Assembly: GCA_934526065.1 (NCBI GenBank)
Contig: CAKSZX010000002.1
Coordinates: 186,001 to 250,000, forward strand
Source of the DNA: an uncultured Oscillospiraceae bacterium
GTDB taxonomy: Bacteria; Bacillota; Clostridia; Oscillospirales; Ruminococcaceae
DNA: 64,000 bases
Direction of reading: 5' to 3'
Shown: piece by piece, positions 55,962 to 63,006 of the stretch
Layout of the letters: each line of letters starts with the position of its first letter
Position numbering within the stretch: the first letter of the stretch is position 1
The notes under the pieces: model-generated
Told to the model about the DNA's origin: nothing
Seen by the model: only the letters and a program-made list of their open reading frames with translations
The model's database searches: none
Made by a program: the position numbers and the translations under genes

Positions 55962-56016
55962 ACCTATAAGGTTACTCAAAGTTGGCAGTTACCTTATAGG
56001 TAATTGCCAATTTTGT
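55962..56016 (+). promoter_or_regulatory. Attenuator with exclusive antiterminator and terminator
   Basis: ACCTATAAGGT (55962-55972) can pair with ACCTTATAGGT (55991-56001). Overlapping it, TTGGCAGTTACC (55982-55993) can pair with GGTAATTGCCAA (55999-56010), followed by TTTTGT. Only one of the two can form. The next ATG is at 56,042. Confidence 0.65.
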
Positions 56017-56041
56017 CCCTTATACAAAAGGAGATAAGAAA

Positions 56042-56362
56042 ATGGCAGAAAGATTTAAAATAGTAAAGAATAATAGCTTTTTATTAAAATTGAGATTGAA
56101 CAAGCAATTTAATGAATTTGAAAAACTGCTTGGCACAATGACAGGCAGTGAAAGGGCGACTTATGCAAGAAGATATTTTGATTATAAAAGAATTGTTAGT
56201 GATATAAACCGAACAGAAATAGACCGGGATATAGCAGAAAAACTTGTTAATTCTAATATCGATATACTTAAAACTTCTCATTTACTTATGGAGTTAAATC
56301 GAAGATGGCAAAATGACACTGATATTAAAGCGGTGTTAAATCATTTAGTAGATAAAGTTTGA
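56042..56362 (+). CDS. Hypothetical small basic protein
   Basis: This 106-residue protein (MAERFKIVKNNSFLLKLRLN opening) is lysine/arginine-rich and predicted helical, with no known domain. It lies between the MoxR-like and VWA genes, each separated by a few dozen bases or less, and may be an accessory of that pair. AAAGGAG lies eight bases before the ATG. Confidence 0.55.
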   Translation: MAERFKIVKNNSFLLKLRLNKQFNEFEKLLGTMTGSERATYARRYFDYKRIVSDINRTEIDRDIAEKLVNSNIDILKTSHLLMELNRRWQNDTDIKAVLNHLVDKV

Positions 56363-56371
56363 GGTGTTAGC

Positions 56372-58453
56372 ATGAAAGAAAAAAATTTAAGAGAACGAGA
56401 GATACGCAAAATCGTGTATTCTCTTGATACGGAATTGACAGATGAAGAGTTTTTCACCAATAACGGTTTTAAAATGTTTTTGGTTGGCGGCGTAAATGCT
56501 TTGCTTATTGATTCACAGAGAAAAATTGAATTAAACACTCAGTATAGCAAAAGCACGCTTATTGCATTTACAGATAATCAGAGCGTATATATAAATCTTG
56601 ATAATTACATAACAAGAAATATGCCCTCAAGAAAAGATAAGTATTTGTCTGTTTTAGGATTGATATATCATGAAATAGGTCATGTTCTATACACTGATTT
56701 CACATATAATACAGTGATTGAAGAACAACTTAACAACCATGATGTATGGTTCCCGGCGGCAGTAGTAGATGAATATGATGTTATGGCAAAATTGAAGAAG
56801 TATCCGGTTCTAAAGGAACTTTTTCTAAAATTGTTTAACCGCATAGACAACAATATAGAGGACGCATATATTGAAAATAAGATGAAAGCAAGATTTAGCG
56901 GTGGTGTATTTGAACAAGGACTTAACCTTGTAAATTCTTATCAGAAAAATAGTATGCCACCGTTAAAGGAGCTGCTTTGCGAAGAATACTCCCCATTAAA
57001 CATAGCCTCTATTCTTATAGATGCCTGTCTTGATATTGCCAAGTACGATTACATTAACGGCTTAGACGATGAGAGTCTGGACGGTAAAAATTATGAAGCA
57101 TATAAAAGGGAGATAAGTACAATTCGGGAAAAGATAACATCTTGCAGATTTGATAGCAACACAGATACAAGAAAAAAGGTAGGTTTGGAAATATCGCTGC
57201 AAATATTTAAGTATGTTCTTGAAGAATTTGGTGACTTACCTCATGACTTATCCGAAAAAGGAGAAATCCGCACCAAAGAGGAAAAATCCGAGGGAGAAAC
57301 AGGTGAAACCAAATCATCACATACCGATATAGAAATTGAAATTCCGGATGAAATAGAAAAAATCTTTGAGGATATTGATAAAAAGGGTACTGCAATTCCA
57401 AAAGGTGACACAAAACCAATTTCGGACTCGGATTTTGAAAGTGAAGATGAAAAGGAATTTTCGGAAGCTACTGATTATGACGAACTATGTAATTCAGTGG
57501 CAGAAGAAGTATATAACAGTGCAGAAGAAAAAGCCCTTAAAAGGGAGGCAAAAGAGATTTTTGTCAGGGTTTCCAATACACTGAAAGGCGAATATGCACG
57601 CGACTCATCATATGACAATATGGTTATGTCAAAATCATATGCCGTGGCTAATAGTGTGTGTCTTTCTGTAATGAAGCCTGAGTATGCAAATAAGCAGAAC
57701 TATACTGAAATATACAGTGGTTTGCAAGCCTATTCAAAGGCTTTTGAGAAACTGTTGGCACCGGTACTTAAAGAGCGTGAAACAGATTCGTATCTCGAAG
57801 GGTTATATTCGGGGACAAGGATTTCTAACAAGAAACTATATCGAAATGACGGAAGAATTTTTCAAAAGAGACTTGTTGCTGACGGTAGGCCCGATATGGC
57901 TGTGTGCTTGCTCATTGACGAAAGCGGCAGCATGCGAGACAGTAAAGAAGAGGTTGCAAGAAATGCTGCAATATTACTTGATGATGTGCTTAACAAACTG
58001 CAAATTACACATTGTGTAATAGGTCATAGCGGAGACATTTTTTTGGACAGCTCACTTGATCTGTTTTCCTACATCAACTTTGACGATTTTTCCGGGAAAA
58101 ATAGTTATAAGCTCACAAAGATAACAGCCAGAGGACAAAACAGGGATGGACAAGCAATAGCTTATTGCTGTGAAAGACTTTTAAAAAGACCCGAAAAACA
58201 GAAAATATTGTTTGTAATATCTGATGGCGAGCCATTGGCATATGGATACGAAGGAACATTCGCCAATGATGATGTAAAATATACCGTAGAAAGATATAAA
58301 AAAAGAGGAGTAAAAATAACTTCTCTTGGAATAGGCTATGATATAGACGAAAGCAAGCATACCAATATGTATGGCAGAAATTTTTTAATGGTGCAGGAAT
58401 TGAATACACTTCCTCTTGAACTCACCAAATTATTAAAAAGAGAAATTCTATAA
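56372..58453 (+). CDS. VWA-domain protein with HEIGH motif (MoxR partner)
   Basis: The 693-residue protein has a metallopeptidase-like motif HEIGH at residues 100-104, a helical region with an acidic linker (about 310-380), and a C-terminal VWA domain with MIDAS DESGS at 516-520, then ITARGQNRDGQAI and FVISDGEPLAYG. This resembles CobT-type and peptidase-like VWA partners of MoxR ATPases. Presence of an intact HExxH together with the VWA domain is notable. GAGGTG precedes the ATG. It closes the MoxR operon. Confidence 0.8.
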   Translation: MKEKNLREREIRKIVYSLDTELTDEEFFTNNGFKMFLVGGVNALLIDSQRKIELNTQYSKSTLIAFTDNQSVYINLDNYITRNMPSRKDKYLSVLGLIYHEIGHVLYTDFTYNTVIEEQLNNHDVWFPAAVVDEYDVMAKLKKYPVLKELFLKLFNRIDNNIEDAYIENKMKARFSGGVFEQGLNLVNSYQKNSMPPLKELLCEEYSPLNIASILIDACLDIAKYDYINGLDDESLDGKNYEAYKREISTIREKITSCRFDSNTDTRKKVGLEISLQIFKYVLEEFGDLPHDLSEKGEIRTKEEKSEGETGETKSSHTDIEIEIPDEIEKIFEDIDKKGTAIPKGDTKPISDSDFESEDEKEFSEATDYDELCNSVAEEVYNSAEEKALKREAKEIFVRVSNTLKGEYARDSSYDNMVMSKSYAVANSVCLSVMKPEYANKQNYTEIYSGLQAYSKAFEKLLAPVLKERETDSYLEGLYSGTRISNKKLYRNDGRIFQKRLVADGRPDMAVCLLIDESGSMRDSKEEVARNAAILLDDVLNKLQITHCVIGHSGDIFLDSSLDLFSYINFDDFSGKNSYKLTKITARGQNRDGQAIAYCCERLLKRPEKQKILFVISDGEPLAYGYEGTFANDDVKYTVERYKKRGVKITSLGIGYDIDESKHTNMYGRNFLMVQELNTLPLELTKLLKREIL

Positions 58454-58460
58454 TAGGAAA

Positions 58461-58490
58461 AATGCAACCTCGGTAGAGGCTGCATTTTTT
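58461..58490 (+). terminator. Terminator of the MoxR-VWA operon
   Basis: AATGCAACCTC pairs with GAGGCTGCATT with one mismatch around a GGTA loop, followed by TTTTTT. Confidence 0.85.
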
Positions 58491-58597
58491 CGTGTTCATA
58501 AATAAATCATCTTTGTGGTAAATATCATAATATTTATTTAAGATAATCAACACACCTTTATATCCGGTATAAATACAGATGTCAATTATACAAACCA

Positions 58598-58626
58598 TTG
58601 CGTATAATGTCGAGTTTTGATATAAT
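58598..58626 (+). promoter_or_regulatory. Promoter of the type I toxin transcript
   Basis: TTGCGT (58598-58603) and TATAAT (58621-58626) have a 17-base spacer. The transcript would start just before the GTGCTACC element at 58,635. Confidence 0.65.
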
Positions 58627-58634
58627 ATTCACAG

Positions 58635-58888
58635 GTGCTACCAAAAACGGTAGACGGTGAAGCCCTTCTTTGATTTAAAGGAGGGATAAATAAAGCCCTC
58701 CAATCTGCAATGAAAGGAGGGTGATAGTATTATGTACTTTACACTTTCCGAAATTATTCAACTCGGAACTTTAATTGTCAATATTACCAGCTTGATTTTT
58801 CAGGCAAAGAAAAAGTAACCGTCTTATTTGCCTCTGACGGTTACCAAATAAAAAGTAACTTCAATGGCTAACCGTCTATCGGTAGCAC
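58635..58888 (+). ncRNA. Type I toxin-antitoxin locus with long-range 5'-3' pairing
   Basis: GTGCTACC (58635-58642) is complementary to GGTAGCAC (58881-58888), and TAGACGGT (58651-58658) to ACCGTCTA (58871-58878). These are nested and would join the 5' and 3' ends of the toxin mRNA. Another hairpin (58815-58823 with 58836-58844) follows the toxin gene. This is the usual layout of type I toxins; an antisense RNA is expected at the 3' end but its promoter was not identified. Confidence 0.55.
58732..58818 (+). CDS. Holin-like type I toxin peptide
   Basis: The 28-residue peptide MYFTLSEIIQLGTLIVNITS... has a single membrane helix and ends QAKKK, the profile of holin-like type I toxins (Fst/TxpA/BsrG-type and Hol_Tox family). 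A perfect AAAGGAGGGTGAT ribosome binding site precedes the ATG. Such peptides disrupt the membrane when the antisense RNA decays. It would act as a maintenance module for the replicon. The call rests on size, composition and flanking RNA structure. Confidence 0.65.
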   Translation: MYFTLSEIIQLGTLIVNITSLIFQAKKK

Positions 58889-58984
58889 TTTTCGTATTTT
58901 CATTATATATCATATCATTAGCTTTGTCAATTAAACAAAATAAATCATTTGTGATTATTTTGAAAACGATTCCGAGGTTATACA

Positions 58985-59983
58985 ATGGCACATCCCCAAC
59001 CAAAAATATATACTGATTATTTGGATAGTCCGGATTTTATTAAAAGTTTCATAGCATATCAGCGTACTATCAAGGGATTATCGCCCCGTACGACTGAGGC
59101 ATACTATGTGGACTTAAAGTTATTTTTGAGATATATGTATCTAAAAAGGTTTGAAACCGTTGACAACGATTTAATAAGCACTGTTGATATTTCAAAAATT
59201 GATTTTGAACTTGTAAAATCAGTTAAACAAAAAGACATAGTGGAATTTATGTATTATGTTACCGATGTAAGGGAGAATGACATAGGAACGAGAATCCGTA
59301 AGATGAACAGTCTTAATTCATTTTTTAAATATCTTACAAAAAGTGTAAACTTATTAGAGATCAATCCATGTGAAAATATTGATTTGCCAAAAAAGTCCAA
59401 AAGGCTACCAAGATATTTATCACTTGAACAAAGCGAAAAATTACTTAACTCTGTTGAGACATATTTTCCGTCGAGAGATTATTGCATTATCTTACTATTT
59501 TTGTGTTGTGGTATGCGCTTATCCGAACTCGTCGGAATAGATGTTCACGATATGCAAAAAGACCGTATTCATATAATAGGCAAAGGCAACAAAGAAAGAA
59601 TAGCATATCTTAATGACGCCTGTGTTTTAGCCGTTAATGAATATTTAGTCGAAAGAAATAGCATCGTTTCTACGGAAATTGAGCCAGCATTGTTCATTTC
59701 AAAATTAACAAAAAAGCGAATATCTACAAGACGAGTTGAACAAATTGTGTCCGATTGCCTACGAAATGCCGGGTTGTCCGGATTAGGATTTTCGCCGCAT
59801 AAGCTAAGACATACCGCAGCCACGCTACTTTATCGCTATGGTAGTGCAGATATATTAGCACTAAAAGAAATTTTAGGTCATGAGCATATATCTACAACAG
59901 AAATATATACTCATATTTCGGATGATGCAGTAGAAAAAGCTGCTAAAAGTTTACCGTTTTTTCAAAGTGACATACACCAATAA
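58985..59983 (+). CDS. Xer-type tyrosine recombinase, element copy
   Basis: The 332-residue recombinase aligns without gaps to the minus-strand copy at 10,605-11,666 over about 320 residues; 38 of the first 50 residues are the same. All catalytic residues are kept at the same numbers: R178, K203, H272, R275, H299 and Y308. Only the C-terminal tail differs (SLPFFQSDIHQ). It could resolve dimers of the element or integrate it at the host dif, as integrative elements exploiting Xer do. An imperfect inverted repeat AAAATAAATCA...TGATTATTTT lies just before it (58,939-58,961). A weak GAGG ribosome binding site precedes the ATG. Confidence 0.9.
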   Translation: MAHPQPKIYTDYLDSPDFIKSFIAYQRTIKGLSPRTTEAYYVDLKLFLRYMYLKRFETVDNDLISTVDISKIDFELVKSVKQKDIVEFMYYVTDVRENDIGTRIRKMNSLNSFFKYLTKSVNLLEINPCENIDLPKKSKRLPRYLSLEQSEKLLNSVETYFPSRDYCIILLFLCCGMRLSELVGIDVHDMQKDRIHIIGKGNKERIAYLNDACVLAVNEYLVERNSIVSTEIEPALFISKLTKKRISTRRVEQIVSDCLRNAGLSGLGFSPHKLRHTAATLLYRYGSADILALKEILGHEHISTTEIYTHISDDAVEKAAKSLPFFQSDIHQ

Positions 59984-59997
59984 AATAGTTATCAGCC

Positions 59998-60060
59998 AAA
60001 ATTATACCCATTATACCCTTGTACGTTTGTATTAAAATGGTATAGTGGGCATAATTTTTA
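59998..60060 (+). terminator. Terminator after the Xer gene
   Basis: A 20-bp stem (59998-60017 with 60039-60058) with one mismatch is followed by TTTTT within AATTTTTA. Confidence 0.85.
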
Positions 60061-60092
60061 AATTGCATTGTAAATATCAGCATTTCACACCG

Positions 60093-60121
60093 TTGACATT
60101 ACAGCAATAAGCATATATAAT
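60093..60121 (+). promoter_or_regulatory. Promoter of conserved leader RNA, copy 3
   Basis: TTGACA (60093-60098) and TATAAT (60116-60121) have a 17-base spacer. Confidence 0.9.
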
Positions 60122-60127
60122 TTAAGT

Positions 60128-60282
60128 GTTAGGTAGCCGGTGCCGATTTACCGGTAAATAGAGAACGATAGTTATAACAAGTAACTAATCGTAATGTAAG
60201 CAAATGCTTACACATATGGAGTAACGCCTGTTTTGTACGGGTGGCGTAAAGAATTTTAAAAGAAATAATTTGTAAAACATAT
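60128..60282 (+). ncRNA. Conserved structured leader RNA, copy 3 (upstream of annealase/primase operon)
   Basis: Same structure as the copies at 42,505 and 52,951. The third stem is TGTAAGC-AAAT-GCTTACA and the fourth has an ACGGG variant of ACAGG, both preserving pairing (G-U) with their partners. Confidence 0.75.
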
Positions 60283-60284
60283 AA

Positions 60285-60336
60285 GGACTAATAAAATACA
60301 GTAGTTTTTAACTACTGCTGTTTTGTTAGTCCTTTT
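60285..60336 (+). terminator. Leader terminator after copy 3
   Basis: GGACTAA pairs with TTAGTCC with an inner CAGTAGTT/AACTACTG stem and TTTT. It is almost the same sequence as 53,108-53,159. Confidence 0.8.
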
Positions 60337-60365
60337 GGTTTATACAAAGAAAGGAGAACAGAACA

Positions 60366-60401
60366 ATGTTTAATATCTATTTGCAAGCTGTTTACAGTTA
60401 G
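60366..60401 (+). CDS. Eleven-codon leader peptide candidate
   Basis: ATG at 60,366 follows AAGGAG at 60,351 and encodes MFNIYLQAVYS before a TAG. A second terminator follows at 60,455. The ribosome binding site is as good as those of real genes nearby, so ribosome movement here could influence the terminator. It may instead be a truncated former gene. Confidence 0.4.
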   Translation: MFNIYLQAVYS

Positions 60402-60454
60402 CATAAAAGAAAAGTGAAATTGGACGGTAAAAAGCTGTCAAGCAAAAGAAATAA

Positions 60455-60505
60455 GGACTGATTGTATATATGAGCATTGCTCTTTATGCAGTCGGTCCGT
60501 TTTTA
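60455..60505 (+). terminator. Second leader terminator of the annealase/primase operon
   Basis: GGACTGATTG (60455-60464) pairs with CAGTCGGTCC (60489-60498), with an inner GAGC/GCTC stem and TTTTTATTT. It ends about 20 bases before the next ATG. Confidence 0.8.
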
Positions 60506-60526
60506 TTTAAAAGGAGATTTAAATTT

Positions 60527-60727
60527 ATGGAAACAATGTTAGTAATCGAAAAGGTTGCAATGGTTTATGCCGTAATATGTATGATTACAATGCCTCTTAT
60601 ACTTGCCGCTGCGACGGGACTTTTTGTGGAAAATTATCATTTGAGATATACACTCAGAAAAATGAAACGAAAAGTTAAAATAGGCAGCCAAGTAACGATT
60701 TATCATAAGAGAGACAAAGCATCTTAA
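60527..60727 (+). CDS. Small membrane protein
   Basis: The 66-residue product starts METMLVIEKVAMVYAV and has one hydrophobic helix (about 10-33) and a basic C-terminal half (LRKMKRKVKIGSQVTIYHK). ATG 60,527 is preferred because AAGGAG lies 11 bases upstream; an in-frame ATG at 60,470 is inside the terminator stem. No family is recognised. Confidence 0.55.
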   Translation: METMLVIEKVAMVYAVICMITMPLILAAATGLFVENYHLRYTLRKMKRKVKIGSQVTIYHKRDKAS

Positions 60728-60739
60728 AGGAGAAAGACC

Positions 60740-60973
60740 ATGAAAAAGGAAGAAAGAAGAACAAACACATATATCATAGTATCCGACAATAAATTTTGGT
60801 GCTATACAAGCCGAAAAGAAGCGGAAAATGATATGGAATACCTTCCGAATAATTGTACTTTGTTTAAAACAAAGGCCAAATATACGGATGAAGAGTGGTT
60901 TAAAAAGTCAAATGATGAAATCAACTCAATTATTTTTAAGTCATCAGATAAGATAACAGAAAAGAGTGCGTAA
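60740..60973 (+). CDS. Small hypothetical protein
   Basis: The 77-residue protein (MKKEERRTNTYIIVSDNKFW opening) is charged, with aromatic residues and no motif recognised. It lies 12 bases after the membrane gene and 12 bases before the annealing-protein gene, with AAAGGAG, so it is part of that operon. Confidence 0.55.
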   Translation: MKKEERRTNTYIIVSDNKFWCYTSRKEAENDMEYLPNNCTLFKTKAKYTDEEWFKKSNDEINSIIFKSSDKITEKSA

Positions 60974-60985
60974 AAAGGAGAAAAA

Positions 60986-61807
60986 ATGGAAAGTAAAAAA
61001 ACAACGTCTTCAAAGACAGAAAGAGAAATAAGGAACAATATCTTCAAGGAACTTTCAAATGCTATAACACCGGATGATTTGAAAGAAAAAAAGAACATCA
61101 AATATATTCCGTGGGCAGTTGCTTGGGATAGAACCACACGGCTTTTTCCATCTGCGGAATACAAAGTGCTTGAAGATCAAAACGGCCGTCAATATTTCTA
61201 TGACGACCTGCTTGATAATTTCACAGTCAAAACAGAGGTCACTATTGAAGGTATAACTCACAGTATGTGGGCAACTGTAACAAGCAATAATTTGCCAATG
61301 CGCAGAAAGCCATATGAAGTTGCATTTACGAAAAGTACATTCACTATTCCGGCTTGTACAATGAATGATATAAATCGTGCAATTATGCGTTGTCTTACTA
61401 AAAATTTGGCAATGTTCGGTCTTGGTTTATGGGTTTATGCCGGTGAAGAATTTATGCTTTACGAGGATGAATACGATGGAAGGCTTGCAGATTTAAATGA
61501 TATGCTTGCTCCACCGGAAGAGAAAATTCCGGCAGTGGCAACACCCATAGCAAGCAAAAATATTGATGACATTACCCTGCCTACTGTTGTAACTTCAAAA
61601 GAAGAATGGACGCTTGAAAAAGCTCTCGGCACAGATTTGGAGACAATAGCCTCTGTGAAAACTTTTAAAGAAATTTGGGAAAGTCCACGAAGAGAAACTA
61701 TGCTCGATATTTTAACAAAAGAGGATATGAGAACTAAACGGCCGAGGGATTATCAGATAGCTACCTTTTTAAAAGGGTTACTTGCTAAGGAAGTATCGGA
61801 AGGCTAA
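60986..61807 (+). CDS. Sak-type single-strand annealing protein (DUF1071)
   Basis: The 273-residue protein has the DUF1071/Sak core: IKYIPWAVAWDRTTRLFP near residue 37, then PYEVAFTKSTFTIPACTMNDINRAIMRCLTKNLAMFGLGLWVYAGEE-like signature from about 110 to 155. These RAD52-like annealers pair homologous single strands and work with a YqaJ-type exonuclease, encoded at 42,830. The C-terminal part is variable. It shares an operon with a primase. AAAGGAG precedes the start. Confidence 0.8.
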   Translation: MESKKTTSSKTEREIRNNIFKELSNAITPDDLKEKKNIKYIPWAVAWDRTTRLFPSAEYKVLEDQNGRQYFYDDLLDNFTVKTEVTIEGITHSMWATVTSNNLPMRRKPYEVAFTKSTFTIPACTMNDINRAIMRCLTKNLAMFGLGLWVYAGEEFMLYEDEYDGRLADLNDMLAPPEEKIPAVATPIASKNIDDITLPTVVTSKEEWTLEKALGTDLETIASVKTFKEIWESPRRETMLDILTKEDMRTKRPRDYQIATFLKGLLAKEVSEG

Positions 61808-61843
61808 AAGCAAAGACTAAATATTTGCGGAAGGAATTATCTT

Positions 61844-62911
61844 ATGGATTTCAATTTTGATATACGGTATGTCTGTCAACAGGCGGGCATACCAGTCCTT
61901 CTGGGCAATCGCAAAGCGTATGATACAGATTGTCCATTTTGCGGTAGGACAAAAAAATTACATATAGATGCCGAAAAGAATGTATTCAGGTGTAATTATT
62001 GTAATGTACAGGGCGGTATGCTCAAGCTTTACCAGTTAATGTTTGGACTTCACGATACAAAAGAGGCCTATGATATTCTAACAGGTAAGATTACTCCTGA
62101 AATTAAGACGCAAACACAAGTAAGAAAAGAAATTTATCTTCAAAGTAATGAGCGGAAAACAGCGGATATAGACAGTATTAACGATGTATATACCGCTTTG
62201 CTTAACAAGTTATCTTTGGCTAAAAGACATAAAAACAGTCTTATGGCAAGAGGATTTGACGAAGATGCAATTAAAAAATTTGGTTATAAGTCAGTTCAGC
62301 AGGTAGGTGCTGCTTCCTTGGCAAAAAGCATTTTTAACGAAGGTAAGAATTGCATAGGAGTGCCTGGATTTTACAGCTACCAGAACTATACGAGAATTGT
62401 AAGAAGTGATTCGGGTTTCTATGTTCCAGTTAGGACTATCGACGGAAAAATAAGCGGAATGCAAATACGACATGATAATATTGTTGACGGAAGAAAATAT
62501 ACTTGGCTCTCGTCAACTCATTATGAAAACGGAGCGGCAGTAAAGGGTGCAAGTCAAATTCACTATGTGGGTTTCAATCTTTCCAATCCGCCTAAAAAGG
62601 TTTGTATTACAGAAGGAGCATTAAAGGCAGACATTGCGTCCTTCCTGACAGGAATGCCGTTTATAGCAATCTTAGGGGTTAATAACACCTCTAATCTTGC
62701 AAACGCTTTATCCGGTCTCAAAGAAATTGGAGTTGAAGAAATTTTTGAATGCTTTGATATGGACTACTTTACAAATGAACATGTAAAAGCAGCCATTGAT
62801 AAAGCACACAATATTATTAAGGACAGCGGTTTAAAAACGCAAAGACTGTCTTGGAACAGAAAATACAAGGGCATAGATGATTATATGCTTGCAAGAAAAT
62901 CAAAGATTTAA
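61844..62911 (+). CDS. DNA primase with zinc finger and Toprim domain
   Basis: The 355-residue protein has a CHC2-type zinc finger with C30, C33, C50 and C53 (CPFCG and CNYCN), a linker, and a Toprim-like domain with VCITEGALKAD near residue 252 and IFECFDMDYF near 300. It is shorter than DnaG and lacks a clear helicase-interaction domain, like phage and plasmid primases. It would prime lagging-strand synthesis on the element. It lies 36 bases after the annealing gene with GGAAGGA upstream and ends in a terminator. Confidence 0.75.
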   Translation: MDFNFDIRYVCQQAGIPVLLGNRKAYDTDCPFCGRTKKLHIDAEKNVFRCNYCNVQGGMLKLYQLMFGLHDTKEAYDILTGKITPEIKTQTQVRKEIYLQSNERKTADIDSINDVYTALLNKLSLAKRHKNSLMARGFDEDAIKKFGYKSVQQVGAASLAKSIFNEGKNCIGVPGFYSYQNYTRIVRSDSGFYVPVRTIDGKISGMQIRHDNIVDGRKYTWLSSTHYENGAAVKGASQIHYVGFNLSNPPKKVCITEGALKADIASFLTGMPFIAILGVNNTSNLANALSGLKEIGVEEIFECFDMDYFTNEHVKAAIDKAHNIIKDSGLKTQRLSWNRKYKGIDDYMLARKSKI

Positions 62912-62918
62912 AATAAAG

Positions 62919-62962
62919 AAGGCTGTATTTTGCACAAACCGGTACAAATACTGCCTTTTTTA
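62919..62962 (+). terminator. Terminator after the primase gene
   Basis: AAGGC-GTATTTTG (62919-62932) pairs with CAAATAC-GCCTT (62945-62957) with one internal T-T mismatch, followed by TTTTTT. Confidence 0.8.
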
Positions 62963-63006
62963 TGATATAATACATAAAAAAATATAGATAGGAGAAATAA
63001 CCGATA

